Shown here piece by piece: positions 26,265-35,903 of a DNA stretch of 64,000 bases. The position numbers were made by a program, and so were the translations under genes. Below the pieces are notes generated by a model. It had not been told where the DNA came from and made no database searches. It saw only the letters and a list, made by a program, of their open reading frames with translations. Position 1 is the stretch's first letter; every line of letters begins with the position of its first letter. This DNA is from Jeotgalibacillus sp. S-D1. GTDB taxonomy: Bacteria > Bacillota > Bacilli > Bacillales > Jeotgalibacillaceae. The stretch is from contig NZ_SMZR01000007.1 in assembly GCF_004358665.1 (NCBI RefSeq), positions 62,001 to 126,000 on the forward strand. Direction: 5' to 3'.

Positions 26265-26320
26265 CAAAAATGAACCGTCAATAGGGCTGCCTTTTCAGGA
26301 TAACAGTGCATGACGGTTCA
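26265..26320 (-). terminator. Terminator downstream of the DUF1349 gene
   Basis: TGAACCGTCA / TGACGGTTCA stem with a 30-nt loop followed on the minus strand by TTTTTG. It probably also ends transcripts coming from liaR. Confidence 0.7.
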
Positions 26321-26346
26321 CTCTATTCTTGTCTTATTTGCTGTTT

Positions 26347-26955
26347 TTACTTTACTTCAAGCTGGACAGTCCATGAATGAAAAGTAGTCGTAAAGGAAGC
26401 TTCCGGTGACGGGCTGCATGCATAAAGCCCGATTCGGATTGGTTTGTTATGGTCATCCTCATGCAGTCTTCCGATCCGCATCTGCTCGTATTCCCCTTCA
26501 CTAAGTGCTGATTTCACCCAGATCTGGTAGGTGCCGCTCGTTCGTTTAACTTTAAATGTCAGAGGCTCACACGCATCTTGTGCAGGGAAGTTTTTTGAAG
26601 CCCAGTCAGAGTAGCCATTGTTCGTAATAACCGAGCCTAAATAACAATTTCCTTCAGGCATATACTCCAGTGACACTTTTAACCAGCAGTCCTCAGAAAG
26701 CATAATAAATAAGCCAGATTGATCATAGCGATTCGCTGGATCCTCCATTGTTAAATGGACTTCCGTTTCAAAATCTCCCTCAATATCCTTATAAAAAACA
26801 TGGCCATTCATGCGTTCGAACCCGTAATACGTTTTTCTCCAGAAGTCGGTATTTTCTTGTGTTTTTATTTTCATCACTTGATCTTCCAGAGACCAGGATG
26901 CAGGCTCGTTCAGCCAGCAGCATTCTCTGGCTTGATCTTCTAAAAGCGAACGCAT
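26347..26955 (-). CDS. DUF1349 / concanavalin-like lectin-fold protein
   Basis: A 202-residue beta-rich protein. The motifs DFWRKTYYGFERMNGHVFY, FETEVHLTMEDPANRYDQSG and CWLKVSLEYMPEG are typical of DUF1349 (YesU-like) beta-sandwich proteins, which may bind carbohydrates. No signal peptide, so it is cytosolic. The start is the ATG at 26953-26955 with GAGAGGAG upstream. It lies 90 bp downstream of liaR on the same strand without a terminator between, so it could be read through from the lia operon. That is an inference from spacing. Confidence 0.8.
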   Translation of the reverse strand: MRSLLEDQARECCWLNEPASWSLEDQVMKIKTQENTDFWRKTYYGFERMNGHVFYKDIEGDFETEVHLTMEDPANRYDQSGLFIMLSEDCWLKVSLEYMPEGNCYLGSVITNNGYSDWASKNFPAQDACEPLTFKVKRTSGTYQIWVKSALSEGEYEQMRIGRLHEDDHNKPIRIGLYACSPSPEASFTTTFHSWTVQLEVK

Positions 26956-27044
26956 TATGCTTACTCCTCTCAACAACATGTAGTACTCTAGTGTTTCCCT
27001 ATAAAGCATAATAGATAACCCTTTTATCGTCATTTTCCTGTAAT

Positions 27045-27677
27045 CTATTTAAACAATTCATGTTTAAATGCATAAATCACTGCCTGCGTTCGATCCTGGA
27101 CCTCTAATTTCCCTAAAATATTGCTCACATGGGTTTTCACTGTTTTAAGGGCAATATAAAGTTCATCCGCAATTTCCTGATTCGTTTTCCCTTCAGTCAT
27201 AAGCTGCAAAATTTCAACTTCACGCGCTGTCAGGTCATCATGTAAAGGACGTTTATCTCCCTGCCTCATTTTTTTCATCATCTTACCTGTTACTTCCGGC
27301 TCAAGCACCATTTCGCCATGATAGGTTTTGCGAACAGCGTCTGCAATCTCACTGGCTTTCGAGGTTTTTAGCATGTAGCTTGTCGCCCCTGCTTCGAGTG
27401 CAGGGTAAACCTTATCGTCATCTAAAAAGCTTGTGACGATGATTATTTTAGCTTCTGGCCAGGCTGAAATAATCTGTTTTGTTGCCTCTATGCCATCCAT
27501 TTTTTTCATTACAAGATCCATGAGGATTATATCCGGCCGCAGATTCAAAGCCATTTCCACAGCCACCCCGCCATCATCAGCTTCACCGACGACCTCTAAA
27601 TCTTTTTGAGCAGAAAGATACGATCCTACTCCTATCCGAACCATCTCATGATCATCTACAAATAAAACGCGAATCAT
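27045..27677 (-). CDS. liaR: Response regulator LiaR (NarL family)
   Basis: A 210-residue response regulator. The receiver domain spans 1-120 with Asp54 (ILMDLVM) as phosphoacceptor, the acidic pair DDH at 8-10 and conserved Thr/Lys at TS...K (about 82 and 104). The C-terminal LuxR-type HTH (about 145-205: [20 protein letters not shown]) binds DNA. Phosphorylated by LiaS under cell-wall stress, it activates liaIH. It overlaps liaS by 4 bp (ATGA), indicating coupled translation. Downstream is a DUF1349 gene. Confidence 0.94.
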   Translation of the reverse strand: MIRVLFVDDHEMVRIGVGSYLSAQKDLEVVGEADDGGVAVEMALNLRPDIILMDLVMKKMDGIEATKQIISAWPEAKIIIVTSFLDDDKVYPALEAGATSYMLKTSKASEIADAVRKTYHGEMVLEPEVTGKMMKKMRQGDKRPLHDDLTAREVEILQLMTEGKTNQEIADELYIALKTVKTHVSNILGKLEVQDRTQAVIYAFKHELFK

Positions 27678-28717
27678 TGTGCCCCATCCTCTCTTTCTTC
27701 AAATGGCACCTTCACTTCTAAACGTGTGCCTTTGCCGGGAAGTGATACGATTTTTAATGAACCGCCCACTTCTACCGCCCGCTCTCTCATGTTCATTAAA
27801 CCATATGAACCTGCACGCTCTTCTGTTACCTCAAACCCAGTACCGTCATCCACTACTCTCAATATGACATAGCCGTCACGAAGAATACAGAGAACCTGGA
27901 GCATGTTGGCTTTAGCATGACGCAATGTATTGGAAACAGACTCCTGCAGAATGCGGAATAAATGATCTTCGATGCCTTTTGCGAGCTTCATCTCTTCTGC
28001 TTTCCACGAAATATTCATTGGAACCTTTTGCTGGAGTTCAACTAAAAGTTCATCCATGCCTTCTTTAAGCGTTTTTCCTTTTAGCGCGGCCGGTCTTAAA
28101 TGAAGCAGAAGAGCCCGCATTTCCAGCTGGGATTGATGAATCATTTCCTCTACCATCCTAAGCTGTCTGGTTTCCTGGTTTGGTTCAGGATCCCTTGTTT
28201 CATTGATTGCTGACATCAGCATGGAAGCTGCAAAGAGCTGCTGACTTACGGAGTCGTGCAATTCCCTCGCTAGCCGGTTCCGCTCTTGTGAGACCATTTC
28301 CTGTATAATTTTTTCCTGATTTTCTACTTTTTCACTTGCAAGCTTTTGAGCGGTTCTCGCCTGATCGTGAATCATTTGCTGAATCCGCGCCGCTTCTTCT
28401 GAAAGTAAGGATAGTTCAGCTGTTTGAGGAGGCTTGCCAACAAGTGTTGATCTTCCTAATTTTGCATCTTCAAGCTGATGCGTTACATATTGAATCTGAC
28501 GTTTAAATCCCACACTTTGAATCAACGCCCAAATACAGGCGATCAGCGCTGTACTCATAAGTAAAAAGAACACTAGGGGAATATCCAAAAGTCTTCCTGA
28601 CCAAAAAACGGACCATTCAGCTGGTGGGAAAAGAGCTAAATAGCCACCTAATGAGACCAGAACAGCGGTAAATGCGATGCCCAGCGATTGCAGAATAAAT
28701 CTCATTAACATCGTCAT
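27674..28717 (-). CDS. liaS: Sensor histidine kinase LiaS
   Basis: A 347-residue membrane kinase. Two membrane segments (about 10-30 and 45-68) enclose a very short extracellular loop, the intramembrane-sensing layout. A signalling helix (about 70-140) precedes HisKA_3 with the phosphorylated His154 ([16 protein letters not shown]) and an HATPase domain ([25 protein letters not shown]). It phosphorylates LiaR when cell-wall antibiotics disturb lipid II cycling and is held in check by LiaF. The start overlaps the liaF stop by 4 bp and has GAGGTGA upstream. Confidence 0.94.
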   Translation of the reverse strand: MTMLMRFILQSLGIAFTAVLVSLGGYLALFPPAEWSVFWSGRLLDIPLVFFLLMSTALIACIWALIQSVGFKRQIQYVTHQLEDAKLGRSTLVGKPPQTAELSLLSEEAARIQQMIHDQARTAQKLASEKVENQEKIIQEMVSQERNRLARELHDSVSQQLFAASMLMSAINETRDPEPNQETRQLRMVEEMIHQSQLEMRALLLHLRPAALKGKTLKEGMDELLVELQQKVPMNISWKAEEMKLAKGIEDHLFRILQESVSNTLRHAKANMLQVLCILRDGYVILRVVDDGTGFEVTEERAGSYGLMNMRERAVEVGGSLKIVSLPGKGTRLEVKVPFEEREDGAQ

Positions 28718-29454
28718 ACGCGCTTCACCTCAAGATCGCCAACCCAGACAGAAGTCAGGATTTTCACTTTTTGAGGGGCGTCAGCATAAAACTCCGAATT
28801 AAACGACACACTCTCGTTCCATAACCGAGTGGATTGGAACTGGAATACTGAAGCCGTACCTAAAATGGCACTATGCCGAATACCAACATCCAGCTCGTAG
28901 GGAACAAGAATTGTCACTTTCCCAACCCCGCTGCGAATAGAAATAACAGATTCACCTGATGGCAAGACCGTATTGCTCAGGTCGATGACTACATCTCCAA
29001 CTCCATTTTGCAATTGAATATCTTCCCATTCATATATTGCATGTGGGGTATGCTGATGGCCGATCCATTTATTTAATAAAAGCTGCTGGCGTTTGAATGT
29101 CAGCACTTCGGTGTTCTTTTCACCATTAGCCTGCTCGTGAACAACCGGGGCAATATAACCCGGTTCTTTCTTTGATTTAAAATAGTCTCCGATCCAGTAA
29201 ACCACAAGAGCAATTACAATTAATTTCAGGGTAAACATGGACAGGATCGTAAATGTCAGACTGATCAGCCCGACACCGAGCATGATTTTTCCTAAAAATC
29301 GGTGAAAGTTCTTTCTGCCGAAATAAATAAGAAGCGCTGCAAAAAACAATGAAAAAATGGTTCCGCTTTTGAAAAATAATATTTCGATCAGGACGAGGCC
29401 TGCAGCAATAAGAACCCACGATGAAAGAACATCCGTTTGCAGATGACGCAGCAT
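28714..29454 (-). CDS. liaF: LiaF, negative regulator of the LiaRS system
   Basis: A 246-residue membrane protein. About four short hydrophobic segments lie in residues 5-95 (SSWVLIAAGLVLIEILFF, IFSLFFAALLIYFG, IMLGVGLISLTFTIL, LIVIALVVYWIGD). A C-terminal beta-solenoid-like DUF2154 domain (about 130-246) has repeated VGDVVIDLSNT and VGKVTILVPY strands. In the family it inhibits LiaS. The start is the ATG at 29452-29454 with AAAGGGGG upstream, which removes a 12-residue longer version. Confidence 0.92.
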   Translation of the reverse strand: MLRHLQTDVLSSWVLIAAGLVLIEILFFKSGTIFSLFFAALLIYFGRKNFHRFLGKIMLGVGLISLTFTILSMFTLKLIVIALVVYWIGDYFKSKKEPGYIAPVVHEQANGEKNTEVLTFKRQQLLLNKWIGHQHTPHAIYEWEDIQLQNGVGDVVIDLSNTVLPSGESVISIRSGVGKVTILVPYELDVGIRHSAILGTASVFQFQSTRLWNESVSFNSEFYADAPQKVKILTSVWVGDLEVKRV

Positions 29455-29575
29455 CTTAATCCCCCTTTCAATAAAACCATCAACAGCCATCAGATAAGCT
29501 CTGGTCGGCTGTTGATACCTTCACCTTTTCTATTGTATCGCTCCCGCACTTTATTCACTACGCTAAATCGAAGAA

Positions 29576-29608
29576 ATTCGAGAGAAATCGCCATGATTTC
29601 CCTCGAAT
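29576..29608 (-). terminator. Hairpin between liaH and liaF
   Basis: ATTCGAGaGAAATC pairs with GATTTCcCTCGAAT over a 5-nt loop (one G-U). The following minus-strand sequence is only moderately T-rich, so it is more likely a partial terminator or mRNA-stabilising end for liaIH, letting liaFSR be made at lower levels. Inference from position. Confidence 0.65.
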
Positions 29609-29617
29609 ATTCACATC

Positions 29618-30265
29618 TCATGATTCAATGCTGTTTTGTTTTTGATTCATCCTCTTTTGAAGCTCTGCAATTTGCTGATCCACTGTTTGTTCTTCCTCCT
29701 GGACTTCATCTTTTTCGAGCTGTTGAAGATAAGCTTCAATTTTTTTGAACCGAAGTTCTTCTGCATTTTGTCCCGCATCTTCTTCTGCAAAAACATGCTC
29801 GGCCTTTTTATTAGCCTGTGCCATATTTTCTTTTCCCATTACTTCCAGGCGCTTAATATACATATCTTTTAGCTTGTGCTTCATGTCTGTATGCATTTGT
29901 TCAAGGGTGTGTAGCTGCTTCGCCACCTCCTGGACCGATATTTCAAGACGGTCTTTTCTTCCCTGATAATGAGTCAGTTCCCGCAGTGCTGCAGCAGCAA
30001 GCTCTGATTCTCCTGCCTCTTCTGCCAGTCGTACATGCTGCTCCCTTTTCGAAACCATTGATGAAGCTGTATTCAACTCTTTCGTGAACTCATTTTTTAA
30101 CAGGCGCTGACGCTCAACAAGCGATGCCACCTTTTCAACTTCTTCCTCACATTCACGCAGATAACGGTTTAGCGTGTGAATCGGGTTGTTTTTGTTGTCG
30201 TTTTTTTTCTCTTCATAAAAATCTGATTTTATGGCATCTGCTACACGGGTAAGTAAGTTTGTCAT
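29618..30265 (-). CDS. liaH: LiaH, PspA/IM30-family membrane stress protein
   Basis: A 215-residue coiled-coil protein of the phage-shock family. It is nearly all alpha-helical with long coiled coils (about 30-150: LRECEEEVEKVASLVERQRL; LEISVQEVAKQLHTLEQMHTD), consistent with oligomeric rings recruited to the membrane by LiaI. The N-terminal amphipathic segment (NLLTRVADAIKSDFY) would touch the membrane. It follows liaI by 16 bp, so the two form one unit. Confidence 0.93.
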   Translation of the reverse strand: MTNLLTRVADAIKSDFYEEKKNDNKNNPIHTLNRYLRECEEEVEKVASLVERQRLLKNEFTKELNTASSMVSKREQHVRLAEEAGESELAAAALRELTHYQGRKDRLEISVQEVAKQLHTLEQMHTDMKHKLKDMYIKRLEVMGKENMAQANKKAEHVFAEEDAGQNAEELRFKKIEAYLQQLEKDEVQEEEQTVDQQIAELQKRMNQKQNSIES

Positions 30266-30281
30266 TTTGTCCGGCTCCTTT

Positions 30282-30629
30282 TTACTTTGATTTTTTTGTT
30301 AGTTCTTCCCACTGTTTTTCAAAATTTACAAATGGATCCTTTGAGTTTGTTGTCTCCGGGGCATCCTGCCATTTTTTATATATGACGTAAACTACATATA
30401 TTGCAGCAACACCCAAAATCGCCGGTACATTTGCAATAGCCGTCAGGCCGGCAACTGCTGCAATTGTTCCCCAAACCACTTTCTTAAACAGCGACTCCGT
30501 CTTGAAAAACCATTTTGCTGTGTAATACGTGATGGCAACACTGATTGACAGTGCAATGAGTGACCCGAGGTTTGCCAGAGCCAGGATGGCTGCAGCCACT
30601 CCAATCACGATTAACCAAAATTTATTCAT
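30282..30629 (-). CDS. liaI: LiaI, membrane anchor for LiaH
   Basis: A 115-residue membrane protein with three or four hydrophobic segments (FWLIVIGVAAAILALANL, LIALSISVAITYYTAKWFF, VVWGTIAAVAGLTAIAN, ILGVAAIYVVYVIYKKW) and a soluble C-terminal tail (DPFVNFEKQWEELTK). In the family it recruits LiaH to sites of membrane stress. First gene of the operon, with a LiaR-like box about 80 bp upstream. Ribosome binding site GGGAGG. Confidence 0.85.
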   Translation of the reverse strand: MNKFWLIVIGVAAAILALANLGSLIALSISVAITYYTAKWFFKTESLFKKVVWGTIAAVAGLTAIANVPAILGVAAIYVVYVIYKKWQDAPETTNSKDPFVNFEKQWEELTKKSK

Positions 30630-30708
30630 CTCTTGTTCCTCCCTTTTCTTTTCATGCTCTTATCTTAACGCGGGCACAAAAATCACAACACGCTCTCAAG
30701 CTTGATTT

Positions 30709-30732
30709 TGATGTAGGTCCTGAGGCGTATAA
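30709..30732 (-). promoter_or_regulatory. LiaR-binding box upstream of liaI
   Basis: The minus strand reads ATACGCCTCAGGACCTACAT followed by CAAAATCAA. From memory this matches the layout of the B. subtilis liaI box (ATACGACTCCGGTCTTATAT) at most positions, including the central inverted GACTC/GGTCT-like core. The distance to liaI is suitable for activation. Confidence 0.65.
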
Positions 30733-30836
30733 GAGTATGGGCCGAATTTTGTCGAACTTACCACACCAGATGCAAATCCATTTCACTCAGAGCATTTAAC
30801 CATTGCTGCACACAACCGATAGCAAAAAAAGACCGC

Positions 30837-30884
30837 AAAAAAAGCCGCCTCAGCGAAATTGTCGCAGGCAGCTGTTCTTTTTTT
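30837..30884. terminator. Terminator of the GNAT gene, usable both ways
   Basis: GCTGCCT / AGGCGGC stem with inner pairing, a T7 run on the minus strand and TTCTTTTTTT on the plus strand. Confidence 0.75.
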
Positions 30885-30951
30885 ACCAGATCCTTCTTCT
30901 TACATTGCTTAAAGATCTGATAAGATATTTTTCCCAAAGGGTCTTACCCTT

Positions 30952-31497
30952 TCAAAATTCATCCTCAATCATGCTGTATATAAAATGGTCTTCCCACGTG
31001 CCGTTAATGTACAAATTTTTTCTGAGACAACCTTCTTTTTGCATGCCTACTTTTTCAAGCACCTTGATCGATGCCCCATTCCTTGGTGAGACAAGTGCTT
31101 CCATTCTATGTAAGCCAAAATCGCGAAAAGCAAATCTCAATGCTGCTGTGACAGCTTCAGTACCCAATCCCCGCATTGTTCTTGATTCGTCCAATGAATA
31201 ACCAATAAAAGCCGAGGAAAATGGAAGTCTGCGAATCGAATAAATTGAAATGCTGCCTATCAGTTCACTTGTATCTGCTAAAAAAATACCCCAGCTGTAT
31301 TCCTTGCCAAGTTTTTGCTGCGTTTGCGTCTCTGCTAATTTTTCAAGCTGAACCTCGCGTGTGTAAAATGATTCCGGATGCTTCGGTTCATGAACTGTCC
31401 AAAAATTGCGGTTTCGCTTTAATAAGTCGACAAACAGATCCACATCCTCCGGTCCCAAAGGCCGAAAGTAAAGACGCTCACTCTTCAACAAAATCAT
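30952..31497 (-). CDS. RimJ/RimL-type GNAT N-acetyltransferase
   Basis: A 181-residue acetyltransferase of the ribosomal-protein type. It starts LKSERLYFRPLGPEDVDLF and has the acetyl-CoA binding segment SRTMRGLGTEAVTAALRFAF, followed by GLHRMEALVSPRNGASIKVL and EKVGMQKEGCLRKNLYING, all diagnostic of the family. The target amine is unknown: a ribosomal protein, an antibiotic or a small molecule. The ATG at 31495-31497 with GGAGAG is chosen over an upstream frame start. Monocistronic. Confidence 0.9.
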   Translation of the reverse strand: MILLKSERLYFRPLGPEDVDLFVDLLKRNRNFWTVHEPKHPESFYTREVQLEKLAETQTQQKLGKEYSWGIFLADTSELIGSISIYSIRRLPFSSAFIGYSLDESRTMRGLGTEAVTAALRFAFRDFGLHRMEALVSPRNGASIKVLEKVGMQKEGCLRKNLYINGTWEDHFIYSMIEDEF

Positions 31498-31622
31498 TTC
31501 AACTCTCTCCAATGCGTACAAACTTTTTTCACTTTCTTAAGTGTAAACCCAAAGCCAAAAAAAATCGATGGATTTTCAAACTTTTTTGACAGTCATATAG
31601 AATGGCCAATAACCCTTCTAAT

Positions 31623-31666
31623 AAAAAAACCCCGTTCGCTGAGTGTATGCTCATCAAACGGGGTTT
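31623..31666 (-). terminator. pepF terminator
   Basis: AAACCCCGTT / AACGGGGTTT stem with a T7 run on the minus strand, 8 bp past the stop. Confidence 0.9.
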
Positions 31667-31673
31667 AGACAAA

Positions 31674-33470
31674 CTATCTTTGTGTCAAACGAATAAATTC
31701 TTCAGCATCCTGAATGCAGATGGCAATGCCTTTTTCCCAGAATGCTTCTTTTGTGATGTCTTCATTTAAATGCTTTAAAGCCAGTTCTTCAGTGCTCATA
31801 ACTGCAGTGTCCCGCAATAATGCCATGTATTTTTCTTCATAATCCGCCCCCTCTTCAAGCGCTTTTGCATAAATGCTCAGCGAGAAAAGGTACCCGAACG
31901 TATAAGGAAAATTATAAAAAGGAACGCCCGTTATGTGAAAATGCATTTTGGACGCCCAAAATCGAGGATGAGAATCTTCAATTGCTCCTGCATATGCCTC
32001 ATGCTGGGCTTCAGTCATTAATTCATTTAAACGATTTGCGGGCACAGGTCCCTCTTTTCTTTCTTCATAAAAACGTGATTCAAATATGAACCGGGCATGA
32101 ATATTCATGAAGAATGCAATGCTTCTCGAAACCTTATCCTCCAGTAAAGATACTTTTTCTTCCTCATTGGCTGCTTCTTTTACGGCAGCATCTGAAACAA
32201 TCATTTCTGCAAATGTAGAAGCCGTTTCTGCAACATTCATCGCATACAATCGATTAAAAGGATCCATCGGACTCAGGACATAGGAATGGAAAGCATGGCC
32301 CAGTTCATGGGCGAGTGTCGCGACATTGGACATGGAGCCACTGTAGGTCATAAAAATTCTGGATTGCTCATTCAGAGGAAAGCTTGTGCAAAATCCTCCA
32401 GGCCGTTTGTCTGAACGGTCTTCCGCTTCGATCCAGCCTTCTTCAAAAGCTTTTTTTGCAAATGCTGCCATCTCTGATCCAAATTTAGCAAAGTGCTTTA
32501 AAATGAATGCGGCACCCTCGTCGTAGGAAATCGTTGATGAAACGTTCGAGACAGGTGCCCCGACATGCGCCCATGTCATTTTCTCAAGACCCAGAAGCTC
32601 TGCTTTTCGTTTAAGAAAGTCCACAAATGGCTGCTTATTTTTAGAGATAGCCCCCCACATGGCATCAAGTGTTTTTTGGTCCATCCTGTTAAGATCCAGC
32701 GGTTCTTTTAATACCTGGTCCCAGCCGCGTTTTTTATAAACATTCAAACGAAAGCCCCCAAGATGGTTTAGTGTTTCTGCGAACAAGGATTCTTTTTCCC
32801 TCCATGCGTCTTCAAGCTGATTATGTACCTCTTCACGTACTGCAGCATCTTGGTGAGACATCAGGTTATTAGCTTGTCCGACCGATAAGGTTTTGGATTC
32901 TCCATCCACGTTTACTTGAATGCTCATTGATGAGATAATTGTATTGTACATCTGCCCCCACGCATGATACCCGTCTACCCCAAGTGCCTGTATTAAATCC
33001 TCTTCCTTCTCTGATAACCGTTCCTTTGATTTTTCTCTCCACTCATTTAAGACAAATTCCAGTTCCTTAAATGACTGGTGTTCCAAAATCGAATTCCAGA
33101 CAGACTCCTCAGCTGCTGAGAGCTTTTGCTGAAAGGCGGTAAAGGCTGAGCCAAACGATGCACTGAGACCGGTTATTTTCCCTCTAAGAGCGTTGGCTAA
33201 AGCATCTTTGGTATTTTGTGCTTCCAGACAGCTGGCGAATGCACCAGCTTGACGAATTCCCATCATTACGTTTTTTGCTTCTTCAATCAGCGCTTTTGTT
33301 TCAGCTAACTGCCCGGTATCAGACGGGGCACTGAACCGCTGCACCTTTTCTCTGAATTCCTCTGTTTTTTGAGCGTACTCTTTGAGATGCTTATCTAATT
33401 CAGGAGAGCTGCTCCCTCCTTTAAAAAAGACCTCTAAATCCCATTGCTGGGGATAGGTAACGGCTGTCAT
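31674..33470 (-). CDS. pepF: Oligoendopeptidase F (M3 family)
   Basis: A 598-residue cytosolic zinc peptidase that trims short peptides. The thermolysin-like HEXXH motif (LAHELGHAFHS) sits at about residue 385, followed by the downstream Glu in NVAETASTFAEM that completes the zinc site. The N-terminal helical domain (1-200) and the late YNFPYTFGYLFSLSIYAKAL substrate-channel block are conserved. Normal length. It probably contributes to peptide recycling. Own promoter region of 200 bp shared divergently with recQ. Confidence 0.93.
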   Translation of the reverse strand: MTAVTYPQQWDLEVFFKGGSSSPELDKHLKEYAQKTEEFREKVQRFSAPSDTGQLAETKALIEEAKNVMMGIRQAGAFASCLEAQNTKDALANALRGKITGLSASFGSAFTAFQQKLSAAEESVWNSILEHQSFKELEFVLNEWREKSKERLSEKEEDLIQALGVDGYHAWGQMYNTIISSMSIQVNVDGESKTLSVGQANNLMSHQDAAVREEVHNQLEDAWREKESLFAETLNHLGGFRLNVYKKRGWDQVLKEPLDLNRMDQKTLDAMWGAISKNKQPFVDFLKRKAELLGLEKMTWAHVGAPVSNVSSTISYDEGAAFILKHFAKFGSEMAAFAKKAFEEGWIEAEDRSDKRPGGFCTSFPLNEQSRIFMTYSGSMSNVATLAHELGHAFHSYVLSPMDPFNRLYAMNVAETASTFAEMIVSDAAVKEAANEEEKVSLLEDKVSRSIAFFMNIHARFIFESRFYEERKEGPVPANRLNELMTEAQHEAYAGAIEDSHPRFWASKMHFHITGVPFYNFPYTFGYLFSLSIYAKALEEGADYEEKYMALLRDTAVMSTEELALKHLNEDITKEAFWEKGIAICIQDAEEFIRLTQR

Positions 33471-33676
33471 GGCTATTCCTCCTTAATAAATAAAATATGT
33501 AAATATTCAGACCACTTTCTATTTTTTACTATACCATAGTACTTCGAATCACGAAATGCTTTTAACCTCTTCAAATTAATTTACAGCGCTGTTTAAAATG
33601 TCGACTATCCCAATATCCATAGGGCCTTTTCATATGATAAACTAATAGAATTGAAGTTGAACGAAAGGATGATTAG

Positions 33677-35824
33677 ATGATCCTGCAAGCAGAAAAAGCA
33701 TTGCAAACCTACTTTGGCTATGATTCATTCAGACCGGGACAGGACCGCGTCATTGAATCCATTTTAAACGGGGATAACTCCTTAGGCATCATGCCTACCG
33801 GCGGAGGAAAATCTCTCTGCTATCAAATACCGGGGATTTTGGCTGAAGGCACTGCTGTCATCATTTCACCGTTGATTTCTCTAATGAGAGACCAGGTTGA
33901 TGCGCTGCTGGAAAACGGTATAGAAGCAACGTACATCAACAGTTCCCTGACTTCAGGTGAAGTATCTGAAAGAATGCAGGATATTCGTCAGGGACGCTAT
34001 CAATTTGTCTATGTGGCACCGGAGCGCTTTGATTCTCCGTTATTTTTTCATACGATCACCTCTATCAAGCTCTCACTGATTGCATTTGATGAAGCCCATT
34101 GCATTTCACAATGGGGGCATGACTTTAGACCGAGCTACCGTTCCATTGTAGACACCTTGAAGAAAATACCCAATCTTCCTGTCATGGCTGCCCTTACAGC
34201 AACTGCTACAGATAATGTCATACAGGACATTGCAAGGCTATTAGCCATTGAGCCGAAAAATATAGTCAATACAGGATTTGCACGTGATAATTTATCCTTT
34301 CATGTTTTAAAAGGTGAAGATAAGCATAAGTTTATTTCCCGCTACTTAAAGGAGCATCAGCTGGATACTGGCATTATTTATACAGCGACACGTAAAGAAG
34401 CGGACCAGCTGACTAAAACGCTCGGAGCAAAGGGACATTCTGTAACCTGCTATCATGCCGGCCTTTCTGAACAGCATCGAGAAGAAGCGCAGCGCCAATT
34501 TATCTACGACGAAAAAAAAATAATTATTGCAACAAACGCATTTGGCATGGGAATCGATAAGTCAAATGTGCGGTTTGTTATTCATTATCAGATGCCGATG
34601 AATATGGAATCCTACTATCAGGAAGCGGGCCGTGCAGGACGTGACGGCGAGCCGAGTGACTGCTTTTTGCTCTACAGTCCGCAGGATGTAATGCTTCAAA
34701 AGTTTTTAATTGAACAGTCCATGGCAAATGAGGACAAAAAAGCTGATGAGTACGCAAAACTGCAGAAAATGGTGAACTACTGCCACAGCAACAGCTGTCT
34801 TCCCCGTTTTATACTTGACTATTTTGAAGATCCTCAAATGACCGGCGATTGCGGACATTGCAGCAACTGTCGTGATGAACGGGAAAAAATAGACCGCACG
34901 CGTGATGTGCAAATCATATTATCCACCGTGAAACGGATGGGCGAGCGTTATGGGGCAGGCATTACAGCTAAGGTTCTTAAAGGATCCAAAAGCAAAAAAA
35001 TTCTTGATTTCAGGCTGGATAAGCTGACTACTTACGGCCTGATGAAAAACCAGACAGAAAAACAAATCAGTGATTTCATCCATTATCTTATTTCTGATGG
35101 CTATCTTGGATTGGACAGCGGGCAGTTCCCAACCATTCGGCTTGGCTCAAGGGCACTGGGCGTGTTAAAGGGCGAAGAAGAAGTGTGGGTTAAATCTGCC
35201 TACCAGATTCAGCATCAGGACGTGTCTTACGATGAACAGCTATTCGAAAAGCTGCGCAGCCTTCGCTCTCAGCTTGCACAGGACCAATCCATTCCTCCAT
35301 ATCTGATATTCTCAGACGCCACGCTGCGGGAGATGGCCACTTACTATCCTGAGGATCACAATGCAATGCTTGCCATTAAAGGTGTAGGTGAACGGAAGTT
35401 AAACGAATATGGTGAAATGTTTGTTCACGCCGTGACAGAATATGTACAAGCATACGGCAAAGCAGCAGACAAAACCTCTGTGCCAGTCATCAAAAAAACA
35501 AAAACAGCGGAAGAAGTACCTGATGGAGACCAGCCAAGCTATATGTTTACATACAGCCTTCTTCAAGATGGAAACAGCGTGAGTAAAATTGCCATTAAGC
35601 GGGCAATGACAGAACAAACGATTGAAAAACATCTTCAAACAGCATTTAAAGAGGGGTACCCTCTTCCCTTCGATCAATGGTTCTCACAAGAGCTTGAAGA
35701 TGAGGTTTTGACCGTTCGCCAGTCTCTTGAAGAACCAAAGTTAAAGCCGATCAAGGAGGCTTTAGAGGATAAAGCAAGTTATTTTCAAATAAAAATGATC
35801 TTAATAAAAAACACATTGATGTAA
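33677..35824 (+). CDS. recQ: ATP-dependent DNA helicase RecQ
   Basis: A 715-residue 3'-5' helicase in recombination repair. Helicase motifs: FRPGQD, MPTGGGKSLCYQ (about 41-52), DEAHCISQWGHDFRP, LTATAT, motif VI YYQEAGRAGRDG. The RecQ zinc site (four Cys in CHSNSC...CGHCSNC) and winged-helix follow, then an HRDC domain (about 530-600: FEKLRSLRSQLA, ISP-like YLIFSDATLREMA, KGVGERKLNEYG). A C-terminal extension of about 110 residues holds an additional helix-turn-helix-like region (NSVSKIAIKRAMTEQTIEKH). Longer than the classic ~590-residue form. Confidence 0.94.
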   Translation: MILQAEKALQTYFGYDSFRPGQDRVIESILNGDNSLGIMPTGGGKSLCYQIPGILAEGTAVIISPLISLMRDQVDALLENGIEATYINSSLTSGEVSERMQDIRQGRYQFVYVAPERFDSPLFFHTITSIKLSLIAFDEAHCISQWGHDFRPSYRSIVDTLKKIPNLPVMAALTATATDNVIQDIARLLAIEPKNIVNTGFARDNLSFHVLKGEDKHKFISRYLKEHQLDTGIIYTATRKEADQLTKTLGAKGHSVTCYHAGLSEQHREEAQRQFIYDEKKIIIATNAFGMGIDKSNVRFVIHYQMPMNMESYYQEAGRAGRDGEPSDCFLLYSPQDVMLQKFLIEQSMANEDKKADEYAKLQKMVNYCHSNSCLPRFILDYFEDPQMTGDCGHCSNCRDEREKIDRTRDVQIILSTVKRMGERYGAGITAKVLKGSKSKKILDFRLDKLTTYGLMKNQTEKQISDFIHYLISDGYLGLDSGQFPTIRLGSRALGVLKGEEEVWVKSAYQIQHQDVSYDEQLFEKLRSLRSQLAQDQSIPPYLIFSDATLREMATYYPEDHNAMLAIKGVGERKLNEYGEMFVHAVTEYVQAYGKAADKTSVPVIKKTKTAEEVPDGDQPSYMFTYSLLQDGNSVSKIAIKRAMTEQTIEKHLQTAFKEGYPLPFDQWFSQELEDEVLTVRQSLEEPKLKPIKEALEDKASYFQIKMILIKNTLM

Positions 35825-35903
35825 AAATTTCAGTATATTTATGGATGATCTCTAATATTAAGGGAATAGGGGAGGATAAAAGTAAAACTGGGAGGTCATT
35901 ACC

